A DNA stretch of 8,913 nucleotides, taken from assembly GCA_947440715.1 (NCBI GenBank), contig CANETI010000085.1, positions 1 through 8,913 on the forward strand, in the 5' to 3' direction. The translations under genes and the position numbers were made by a program. This document shows positions 1-8,500 of this stretch, piece by piece; the stretch's first letter is position 1, and each line of letters opens with the position of its first letter. Under the pieces are notes generated by a model that saw nothing but the letters and a program-made list of their open reading frames with translations, was not told where the DNA came from and made no database searches. The DNA comes from Planctomycetota bacterium (lineage in GTDB: Bacteria > Planctomycetota > UBA11346).

Positions 1-3000
1 GTCGTTGACGGCGGTAACCGTCACGGTCTGCGCCACGTTCCACCCTCCAGCGACGCTCGTTGCATTGGTAAAGGTCAGGCTGGCAGTTGAAAGACTGACT
101 TGGCTGCCAGACGACAATGTCACCGTAATCGAACCGCTGGCCGGACGAGAGGTCAACACCACGGTAAATGAATCCGTGGCTCCGCCTTCGGTCACTGCCG
201 TGCTGCCGCCGGACTGGGTTATGGTAACACCCGCTGTTTCATTATCGACATTGACGATCAACACGTTTGCTGAGTCCAATCCCGAATAATTGGGATCAAC
301 TGAAACTGCTGGCGCCGTAATCGCGGTCCACGGCACATCGCCGTCATCAACGAAATCATCGACCCCGGTGACCATGACGGATTGCGCGATATACCAATTG
401 GCTGACGTAAAGGTCAAGGTCCCAGTCGATACCGTTCCTTCTGCCGTATTATTACTGGTAACATCAATGCTGACGTTTCCGATTGGCTGACTGGATAAGA
501 CGACGGTAAAATTACTAGCAAACCCTAATTCTGTCGTCACTAGACCATTTGCCGGACTTACGACAATTCCTGCTGCGTCATTATCGGAAATTATAGCGAT
601 GACGGTATCTAAGCCTGTTACAGCATCATAAATAACATCATCGGTTAAACTGGTATCAACCGTATGAGTTATGATTCCGTCATGGGTTGCCAATTCGTCA
701 ATATTATCATTGACGGCGGTCACCGTTACGACTTGCTCAGTGCTGTAGTTGCTGGCGGTAAATACCAACAAACTTTTGTTGGTGGTGACCTGCGCATCTG
801 GTGAAATGTTTATGACTACCACCTTACCGGAAGCTGGGGCGGTGTTGAGGCGAACTCGGTAGGTGTCGGTGGTAGCAATATTAGCCTCATCGACCACCGT
901 TGAACCACCGTCTTGAACGATACGTACGCCAGCAACGTCGTCGTCCTGGTTGCGCAGAAATTGATTTGCTGGCACGATGGAATCGTAATTGGTGTCTCGT
1001 CCCGCTAACAAAATATCAACGCGAAAATCGATGCTATAGTTTTCAGCATTAACCGGATCGGTTAGTAAATCATCCTGACCAGTGACGGTGACCGCTTGAT
1101 CAATATTCCAATTACCATTGGTAAATGTCAGCGTAGCCGGCGGAGCTAACAGCAATTTTTCGCCACCTGCATTTAACATTGTATCGCTTCCTGTCGGGTT
1201 GATGACGATAAATTTATTCCCTAAGGTGTTGGACTTCGAGGACACTAAGCCACGAACGCCAGCATTGGTCGTACTAGAAGTCACCAGAACGGTGGTACCC
1301 ACGGGAATGGCATCTACATCCACGCCATTGGGAACATTAAAACGATTTGTCGGTGAAGCGTCCGCCGAATTCGAGTTCACCACGTATGGAAAAGACCCTG
1401 TCGGCAAAAAAGCAATCCGTTCCGCTATTGTCGTCGTAAGATCTGCCGCCACTTGCACGGATTTTGGCGACGTAGTCTGAAATGCCGTAATAGTGGTCGT
1501 CTGACCGCCATGGGTCGTCGCGTCCAAAATCGCAACGGATTGCCCAATGAACAAGCCGAGAGCAGCGAGATCGACGTTATCGTCAAAGTTAAAACGTTCG
1601 GTTACGCCATCAGCATCCTTGGTCGCCAAAATCACTGGCTGGCCAGCCAATCGTCCTTCGCTGAGGTCGGTGGTGTTCATCAACAAGGCAACCGTCTGCG
1701 CGCCGCTCGGTTGAGTATTTAAGCGCACGGTAAACGTTGCCGTACCACCGGATTCGGTGGTTACCTGACGGTTACTCGTTGAAGTAACCGGCTGAATGGT
1801 GAATCCGGCGGAGTCATTATCCGTAATATTGACTGTCACACTCGAAATCGTGACGCCTGCGGAATAATCCCCACTACCCACATTAACAACTGACAGAATT
1901 GTTCCGACGTGTGGAGACGTTTCGATGTTCGCATCATCAATGGCTGTCACTTTGACCGTCTGCGTGGTATTCCAGTTCGCGGTGGTGAAAACCAAGGTGA
2001 TCTGATTGCCCAAGGTTCCCTCATCCGTGTCAACGGTGACTTGGCTACTGGCGGGCGAATTCATGGTGAGTGTGAGTGTGACCTGAGATGTTGGCTCGCT
2101 ATTCAGCCGTACGGTGAACGCGCCTTTCGCGCCGCCTTCCGTAGCGGTGATCGTGGTGCTGCTCAGCGTTACTCCTTTGGTGTCGTCATCATTACACGTC
2201 ACTGGTACATCCCAGCCACCTAGATTATTGTATGCGGGATCAACGCTATTTGATTTATTGATGTCAATCTTGAAGGCTTGGTTGCCATCATCGACGCTAT
2301 CATCCACCCCTGAAACGGTAATAATGGTGCCCGTCGCCCAATTGGCTGGGTCAATGGTCACAGCGCTTGAGCTCGCATCCAAAATACCTTCCGACGTATC
2401 CGAGCTGCTCAAGGTGAAGCTGACCGGATTGTACGGACGGCTGGTGAAGGTGATATTAAACGTCGCAGTTCCTCCTGGTGCCTCCGTGACCGGTCCTGAA
2501 ATGGCGGAAACCACAATCCCAGCCACATCGTTATCAATGTTGATTACGGAAACATCCGCTGGATCCAACGGAGCGTAAAGGGGATCGACCGTACCAGGAT
2601 TATTGTTTTTGATCACGATCGAACATCCAATGTCGCCATCATCAAAATCATCATTCTGTCCAAATACCTGGACCGTCCGGTTAAAAAACCAGTTCGCAGC
2701 AGTGAACGTAAGCTGGCTTGCACCCTGATTGCCCGCCGATGGATCGGTATCAACCAAGACTTCACCCGCGTTGGAAGTACCAAAATCCAACACCACATTT
2801 CCGCTCGGGCGAGTTGCTAAGCGAACGGTGAAGGTCCGTGCCGTAGTCGTTGCCTGATCTGCCTCCTGGGGATTTGCGCTGATGCTACTGATGACGAAAC
2901 TGGACGTGTCGTTGTCAGTAATAGTGCCCGATGCACCTGATGGAGAACCAATACGATATTGGCTTCCGCTACTGAGGTTGACATCGACCGTCTCGTTATC

Positions 3001-3243
3001 TTCATCGTCAAAATCATCTATCGGTGTGACGGTTAAGTCGACAAAAGTCTGTCCGGCGGGTATGGTCGCTGTACCGCTTACGCTCGAATAGTCGGTTCCA
3101 TTTACTGCCGACCCTGACAGAGCAAAATTAACCGTCACGGCACCACCATTAGTGAGCGAGCGGGAAAAACGATACGTTAGTGCATTAGTCCCTGCTTCAC
3201 CTCCGGATCCATCTACGGCAGTAACACTGATCTGCGGTTTCCA
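1..3243 (-). repeat. At least eight tandem Calx-beta-like repeats
   Basis: The repeats follow the propellers from about residue 783. The first is a canonical Calx-beta domain (VNFALSGSAVNGTDYSSVSG, then IPAGQT, DDFDDEDNETV and ITDND). Later copies are of the divergent bacterial type, with an FTVRLxxxPSG strand, LTFTxxNWxxxQTVTVTxxDD and an acidic end motif. End motifs start at residues 890 (DND), 1017 (DND), 1131 (NDDD), 1255 (DND), 1547 (DDD), 1667 (DND) and 1780 (DNE). Spacing is 113-127 residues except for repeat five (292). The acidic clusters suggest calcium binding and a rigid beta-rich stalk. The eighth repeat is cut by the left edge. Confidence 0.88.
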
Positions 3244-5583
3244 CGTGTCACTCGACACGGTTATCGGTACAGTTTGAATATCACCATTATTCCCCGTTCC
3301 CAGAACGCCACTGGTATTGAACCCCCATCCATAAAGCGTACCATCGGTCCCAAGCGCCAAACCGTGATAGGTGCCTGCAGCAATGGCACAGATATTTGAT
3401 AATCCGCTAACCGTTGTCCAATTCGAAGATGGCACTTGTGGCGCTCCATTACCTAACTGTCCATATGCATTATCACCCACGGATGAAACCGTTCCGTTTT
3501 CCTGCAACACCAAGCTAAAATTTCCACCTGAGCCCGCAGATACCCTTTTTCCTGCCGAACCCGTACCAACAGGTGCCAGCACATAGTCAGGAGAAGGGGG
3601 AAGTGGTGATGCGCCATTTCCGACTTGACCATAATAATTATAACCCCAAGACCGAGTCGCCCCAGATGTACGATTAGCCGTAACATGAGACCCTCCGGCA
3701 TTGACCGAATAAATACCGTCCATGGCCGCCAAGCTCCCTGCGAAGAGGATTGGTGTTTGCACCGTAGATAACGTTGATTGCGAATTAATACCCAATTGTC
3801 CGTAGTAGCCATATCCCGACGTTCGCATTTGGCCGGTTACCAACAGTGCTACTGTGTTATAATATCCGCCGTCGACCTCCAAAACATCGCTAAAACCAGT
3901 GAGTGTTGGAATGCGTATGGGTGTGGTGAAATTTCCCAGTGCCAGCGACCCATAGCCGTTATAGCCAAAGCCATAGATATTGCAGCCAAAGTAGGTCACC
4001 AAATAACTATGATTAGCACCTGCGCCAATGCCGCGCACGCCGAAGGGCTGAGATGCCACGGCTACTGGAACAAATTTATTAGTGCCGGTCAGATCATTGT
4101 CGCCAAGTTGACCATCATAATCCCCACCCCACCCAAAAGCATTACCGCTGGAATTCAGTGCTATCGTATGATTTTGACCTGCGGCTAATTCTATGATGTC
4201 CGTCAAGCTGGGGACTTGTACTGGAACCGTACTGGAAACTGACGCCACATCGTTGCCTAACTGACCATTCACATCCGAACCCCAAGTCCATACCGTGCCA
4301 TCAGCACGCAATGCTGCGCTGTGTTGATCGCCAGCCACAATTTGAATAAAGCGATCTAGAGTCCAGCGTAGCGCCACCGTTTGCGCAGTCGCGGTCGCGC
4401 CAGCCAAAGTTGTGCCATTACCTAACTGTCCACTATCATTTCTTCCCCAGGTCACGATCATTCCGTTAGATTTCAGCAGTGCTACGTGATCTCCAAAACC
4501 AGAAATCACCGCGCGTGGACGAGTAAAGTCAGAAGAAATAAATTTAAAGGTAGAGCCAACGGTTGACGTTGCCGCTAATCCCTGTCCATAGGTAACATCA
4601 CCTGCAAAATACGTAGTACCACCGAACCAAAAAATTAAACTGTGGTTATTCCCAGCGCTAATCGCCCATGCCGAATTGCCGTTTGCGGTAGGTTGCAACA
4701 CCGAACCGGTTGCGCCATTACCCAACTGTCCTTCAACGTCTCTACCCCACGTATAAACAGAGCCATTTGTTCGCAAAGCTACACTGTGATAATACCCAGC
4801 AGCAATATCTATAAATTTATCGGTTACTCCCGTAACTGCTACGGGAGCTGCTTTACTGATCACGGTATTGTCCCCTACTTGACCTTGAAGATTCCAACCC
4901 CAACCAAACAGGGTTCCATCCATACGTATGGCCAACGCATGTTGGCCACCACCAACCACCTTGCGAACGCTACCTAATACAAAACTAGGCGAATAAACGA
5001 GGGTCCCCGTTGTTCCATTACCTACTTCTCCATTTATATTATATCCCCATCCATTGAGTGATGACGAGGGACGGTCGATAGCAAAAGATGTAAAACCACC
5101 ACAAGCAATTGAACCTATATTCGAAACGACAGTGACTTGCACCGGACTATTTCGGTTTGTGGAATCGGCTCCCCCTTGGCCGAGCTGTCCATACCCGTTA
5201 TATCCCCAAGCCCACACGGTACCGTCAGCTTTAAGCGCCATTGCATGCCAGTAACCCGCCGCAATAGCGACAACATTCGTCAAACCGCTCACCTGAACTG
5301 GTATGCTGGAAGCCGTATTCGTGCCGTTACCCAACTGCCCATAAAAATTATCGCCCCAAGTCCATACCGTGCCATCTGGTGCCAGTGTGATCGTGAAGTT
5401 GAACCCAGTTGTGATCTGTTGCTCGACCGCCTGAATTCGCACCGACATAAGACACATGACGATGACCAAGGCCAACCAGCGAACCGTGCTGAATAAAAGT
5501 TGCTGCGGCAAAGCACGTCGCTTCATGGGAATGGCTTCTGAATAGATACGCGGCATGTCAACATCATGGTGATCTGAGTTCAT
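1..5583 (-). CDS. Giant exported RCC1-repeat / Calx-beta-repeat protein (3' end outside window)
   Basis: A predicted secreted or surface-attached protein; the function is not known, but Calx-beta repeats usually bind calcium and occur in adhesins and matrix proteins. One frame stays open from the ATG at 5583 to base 1 (1861 codons, no stop), and recognisable repeats follow each other in that frame, which rules out a frameshift. Order: signal peptide (about residues 20-52), 14 RCC1-type repeats with the WGxNxxGQLGNG signature (about 53-780), one canonical Calx-beta repeat ending ITDND (890-892 being DND), then six more complete Calx-beta-like repeats and the start of an eighth. Many carry LTFTxxNWxxxQTVTV. 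Repeat five is enlarged by about 169 residues. The start is either 5583 (Shine-Dalgarno-like GAAGG, one base after the kinase stop) or 5526 (MKRR, classic signal-peptide beginning). The C-terminus, where a sorting or secretion signal would be expected, is beyond the left edge. Confidence 0.93.
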   Translation of the reverse strand, partial: MNSDHHDVDMPRIYSEAIPMKRRALPQQLLFSTVRWLALVIVMCLMSVRIQAVEQQITTGFNFTITLAPDGTVWTWGDNFYGQLGNGTNTASSIPVQVSGLTNVVAIAAGYWHAMALKADGTVWAWGYNGYGQLGQGGADSTNRNSPVQVTVVSNIGSIACGGFTSFAIDRPSSSLNGWGYNINGEVGNGTTGTLVYSPSFVLGSVRKVVGGGQHALAIRMDGTLFGWGWNLQGQVGDNTVISKAAPVAVTGVTDKFIDIAAGYYHSVALRTNGSVYTWGRDVEGQLGNGATGSVLQPTANGNSAWAISAGNNHSLIFWFGGTTYFAGDVTYGQGLAATSTVGSTFKFISSDFTRPRAVISGFGDHVALLKSNGMIVTWGRNDSGQLGNGTTLAGATATAQTVALRWTLDRFIQIVAGDQHSAALRADGTVWTWGSDVNGQLGNDVASVSSTVPVQVPSLTDIIELAAGQNHTIALNSSGNAFGWGGDYDGQLGDNDLTGTNKFVPVAVASQPFGVRGIGAGANHSYLVTYFGCNIYGFGYNGYGSLALGNFTTPIRIPTLTGFSDVLEVDGGYYNTVALLVTGQMRTSGYGYYGQLGINSQSTLSTVQTPILFAGSLAAMDGIYSVNAGGSHVTANRTSGATRSWGYNYYGQVGNGASPLPPSPDYVLAPVGTGSAGKRVSAGSGGNFSLVLQENGTVSSVGDNAYGQLGNGAPQVPSSNWTTVSGLSNICAIAAGTYHGLALGTDGTLYGWGFNTSGVLGTGNNGDIQTVPITVSSDTWKPQISVTAVDGSGGEAGTNALTYRFSRSLTNGGAVTVNFALSGSAVNGTDYSSVSGTATIPAGQTFVDLTVTPIDDFDDEDNETVDVNLSSGSQYRIGSPSGASGTITDNDTSSFVISSISANPQEADQATTTARTFTVRLATRPSGNVVLDFGTSNAGEVLVDTDPSAGNQGASQLTFTAANWFFNRTVQVFGQNDDFDDGDIGCSIVIKNNNPGTVDPLYAPLDPADVSVINIDNDVAGIVVSAISGPVTEAPGGTATFNITFTSRPYNPVSFTLSSSDTSEGILDASSSAVTIDPANWATGTIITVSGVDDSVDDGNQAFKIDINKSNSVDPAYNNLGGWDVPVTCNDDDTKGVTLSSTTITATEGGAKGAFTVRLNSEPTSQVTLTLTMNSPASSQVTVDTDEGTLGNQITLVFTTANWNTTQTVKVTAIDDANIETSPHVGTILSVVNVGSGDYSAGVTISSVTVNITDNDSAGFTIQPVTSTSNRQVTTESGGTATFTVRLNTQPSGAQTVALLMNTTDLSEGRLAGQPVILATKDADGVTERFNFDDNVDLAALGLFIGQSVAILDATTHGGQTTTITAFQTTSPKSVQVAADLTTTIAERIAFLPTGSFPYVVNSNSADASPTNRFNVPNGVDVDAIPVGTTVLVTSSTTNAGVRGLVSSKSNTLGNKFIVINPTGSDTMLNAGGEKLLLAPPATLTFTNGNWNIDQAVTVTGQDDLLTDPVNAENYSIDFRVDILLAGRDTNYDSIVPANQFLRNQDDDVAGVRIVQDGGSTVVDEANIATTDTYRVRLNTAPASGKVVVINISPDAQVTTNKSLLVFTASNYSTEQVVTVTAVNDNIDELATHDGIITHTVDTSLTDDVIYDAVTGLDTVIAIISDNDAAGIVVSPANGLVTTELGFASNFTVVLSSQPIGNVSIDVTSNNTAEGTVSTGTLTFTSANWYIAQSVMVTGVDDFVDDGDVPWTAITAPAVSVDPNYSGLDSANVLIVNVDNETAGVTITQSGGSTAVTEGGATDSFTVVLTSRPASGSITVTLSSGSQVSLSTASLTFTNATSVAGGWNVAQTVTVTAVND
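1138..1644 (-). other. Approximately 169-residue insertion inside the fifth Calx-beta-like repeat
   Basis: Between a first half that ends in SEGRLA (before residue 1314) and a second half that resumes at ATLTFTNGNW (residue 1483), the repeat is interrupted by sequence not found in its neighbours. Within it are two similar segments, residues 1330-1397 and 1414-1466. Each begins with RFN and a VDxxA stretch, then GxxV, and ends with PTGS. I do not recognise the fold; it appears to be a beta-rich inserted domain pair. The reading frame is kept on both sides. Confidence 0.65.
3244..5427 (-). repeat. Fourteen RCC1-type repeats (two predicted seven-bladed propellers)
   Basis: Fourteen units averaging 52 residues can be counted. 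Typical ones read DGTVWTWGDNFYGQLGNG followed by a variable loop, then AAGxxHxxAL. Units 1, 2, 4, 5, 7, 8, 9 and 14 are well conserved. Units 3, 6, 10, 11 and 13 have lost parts of the WG signature; for example unit 6 reads GGTTYFAGDVTYGQG. RCC1 proteins fold as seven-bladed beta-propellers, so 14 units suggest two tandem propellers. In bacteria such repeats occur in large secreted proteins and are thought to mediate protein binding; this one has no visible enzymatic residues. Confidence 0.9.
5428..5526 (-). other. Predicted N-terminal signal peptide
   Basis: From the ATG at 5526 the protein begins MKRRALPQQ, a basic n-region, followed by a hydrophobic core (WLALVIVMCLMSV) and a plausible signal-peptidase I site after IQA, before VEQQ. 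The Cys in the core lacks a proper lipobox, so a lipoprotein is unlikely. If translation starts at 5583 the n-region is 19 residues longer and acidic (MNSDHHDVD), which is unusual for a Sec signal but not excluded. Confidence 0.8.
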
Positions 5584-5584
5584 A

Positions 5585-8500
5585 TTATGGCGCCTTCACC
5601 GGTTGTTGCAGTAATCCATCATTTTGTAACGCCGAAGTTGGGTCGTGGCCTTCGGGCCAATCGACGTCAACCAAAACCCGCATGCCGAGATATAACGTGC
5701 GCATATTTTGGCGAACGGCCAACCGATTGGCCATGCGCAAACGATCTGGCCGATCACCCCAGGAACCACCGCGCGCGACGCGCGTGTCCTGTTCACGGCC
5801 TACAGGATCAGTAACCGGAGTAGGAGAATAAGTTCCATAACGGTCTTCACACCATTCCCACACATTTCCATGCATGTCAAATAATGCGAGCGCATTACCA
5901 AAACGACGTTTGACGCCTTGTGTCGAAGCTGTCGTTTCAGCAAACCAGGCGATGGTAATTAATTTCGCCGTTTCCACGTTGCCCTGATGGCTTACATAAG
6001 CGCCCTGCATGCCGGCGCGACCAGCGTATTCCCACTCTGCTTCGGTTGGCAAACGCGCACGCAGGCCTGACCTACTGGTACTCAAAATTCCGCAAAATGC
6101 CTTAGCATCATCCCACGAAATACGCTCGACTGGTAATTCACTACCCTTAAAACGACTATTGTCCACGGTGCCGAACTTACTCCAGAAATCTTGTGTACAT
6201 TCGGTATCTGCCAGCCAAAAAGATTTACTGAGTTTTATCCGAACTTGCGTTTCATCACGATCACGTCCGGGTTCATTTTCTGGGCTTCCGATGATGAAGC
6301 TTCCAGCTGGTATATAACGAAATCGTTGGGTTGAACCCTTCTCGGTAAGTTCTGCCCATAAACCAAACTCATCACGCCCCGCAGACGAAGCCCACGCTGG
6401 ACGACCTGGTCCTATGAGAATGGCAACACGGGTGGACAAATCCGCTGCCTGTTCGTCTTGTTCTCCCACTAGACTTAATAATTCATCCCGCAAACGCGGC
6501 GTACCCTGAGGAAGAACGTAAGCTCCCTCTAATTCTTTTTGTAAATTGAAAAATAACTCATTGACGCGTAATACCTTTTTCAGCCACCGTTTTGCTTGAA
6601 TATCTTTGTCACTAACTTCCTTTACTAGTTCTTCGACATTTGCCGTAGCATTATCAGGCATGGACACCACTTGGTCTAATTTTGCTAAGCGCTCTTTCAA
6701 ATCGGCTACCTTCGTCACTTTTGCCCGCCAACGTTGTACATCTGAAGCGCCTGGGCCAACAATACTGGCAAATGTCTCAATTAACTTTGCTGCATCATCA
6801 GGTAATGGCTCTGATCTATCAAGCGTCACTAAAATGACATGTAAACGTTCGTATTCACTAACGCGGCTGCGCCAACGCTGCACATCGGCATCTTCTTCTC
6901 CTACCAGTTGGGCAAAACGATTGAGATCATCAACCAATTGCTGGTCTATGGTAACTGTGGCGCCATCACGCGAACGCAATGACTGTCTGAGAGTATTCAA
7001 CGCTTGACGTTCGTCGGCTATGCGGCCTTCATACAAACGTTGTTTCGTTTCTGCCAATGCGCCTAGCTTACCTAGCGTTGACACGGCTTTTGCTGCGGCA
7101 TCAAGCTCAACCATCTTCATCAGCTTAGGATCACCGAAACGCACCAAAGTCGCCGTCAAAGCCGCTATCGCATCACGCTCGGCACGCAAACGCGCTTCCC
7201 ATACCTGTAACTGACCATCATCAGGCCCGACCAAAACACCATAAACAATGATGTCTTGATCCGCGATAGATTTTTCAGCCACGCTCAGTGCTTCTTGCTG
7301 ATCTAGACGTGATAAATTCTTGCGCAAACCTTGGATGCGATTGTTTGATTCGGCGATTTTACCCTGCCAACGCTTCAGGTCAGGGTCGTTGGGATCAGCA
7401 ACGGCAGCAAATTCTGCCAAATCTTTTGCAACAGCTGCCTGCAACGCTGTGGTCGCCCATTCAACCGCATCAAGGCGAGCAACATTTTCTTTCCACGCAG
7501 CAATGGCTTGTCTCCTGGTCGCCAAAGCATTTTGCCCCTGAACCACACCCTGATCTTGTTCGCCAACCAAAGCGCGGAGTCCGGCTAAATCTTGTTCAAG
7601 CAATGATAATTGCGCTTGGGTAAGCACGTTGTCGAGTTTATTTAACGGCAATATTTTCGCTCGCAGTGCTGCGACACGATCTTTCACCGCGCCAATTTTG
7701 CCCTGCCAACGTTTCACGTCTTCGTCTGCCTCACCTGCCAAAATCGCTAATTGCGCCAATAAAGGAGCTAAGCGCTCCGCCATGCTGGTGCTGACCACGG
7801 TTGCCTGGTCAACTTCAGTCAAATTTTTACGCAATGTGACTATCGCATCTTGCGCATCTTGGAGTTTTTTCTGCCAACGCAGGGTGTCTTCACCCGCACT
7901 GCCCACATCTTCACGATAACGATCTAACTCCACCGTAGCTTGAATCCTTAAGCTAGTCGGAATAATCTCTGCCGTATCCAGATTTCCCAAACTAGTCTGC
8001 AAGCCTTCAACGCGTTTAAGTTTAGTGTCCCAGCGCTTTACGTCTGCATCGTCCTGTGACACCCACTCGATCAATTGATCTAATTCGTCACGTGCGCCTT
8101 GTTTAATCGGCGACGCCGTATCCAAGCCGCTCAAGCTTTTACGCAAACGATCTATGTCCGCGGCGATAGTTTGCTGCTCTGCAGTTTGGCGTGTCTGCCA
8201 AACAACAACGCTAGCAATCAGTGCCACTAATACTAATGCCGCAGCAATGTATGGCCAAATTTTTCGCTGCTTAATTCCAAGTCGACGCATGGCCTCATCG
8301 GCACCGGTGCCAAATGCGTTCATCAATGCCGTCATCGGCGCTGAGCCCGCGCGCACGCGTTCGAGATCGCCAACTAATTCGGCGGCATCTTGATACCGCT
8401 TAGCGGGATCCTTCTGTAAACATTTGAGCGCCACCGCTTGATAGGCATCCGGCACTTCCGCCCGCAACGCCGTAATCAACGTCGGCTCAGCATAGTTATG

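Noticed and set aside
2114..2578. Plus-strand ORF of 154 residues, with others such as 1118-1480 and 3778-4188
   Set aside because: They are antisense to the Calx-beta and RCC1 repeats. Their hydrophobic or Thr/Val-rich translations reflect the complement of repeat codons, and no ribosome-binding site or domain supports them.
1..3243. Periodic acidic DND motifs considered as a possible DNA-level repeat or CRISPR-like array
   Set aside because: The periodicity is about 340-380 bases, divergent at the DNA level and conserved only as protein motifs, which fits tandem protein domains.
3453..3812. Minus-strand ORF of 119 residues and a neighbour at 3261-3449 that might be separate genes
   Set aside because: Both overlap well-formed RCC1 repeats in the long frame and show no recognisable domain or start signal of their own.
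5289..5516. Short minus-strand ORF (75 residues, MLCRSNF start) near the start of the RCC1 gene
   Set aside because: It is out of frame with the RCC1 repeats, which read cleanly through the same bases; its protein is a low-complexity Arg/Ser-rich shadow.
1..5583. Possible frameshifts or pseudogene, suggested by fragmented short ORFs on the minus strand
   Set aside because: A codon-by-codon reading from 5583 to 1 stays open, and every RCC1 and Calx-beta motif appears in that one frame.
5660..6355. SUMF1 domain as an active formylglycine-generating enzyme activating a sulfatase
   Set aside because: The cysteine pair expected after RGGS is absent and no sulfatase gene is in the window.
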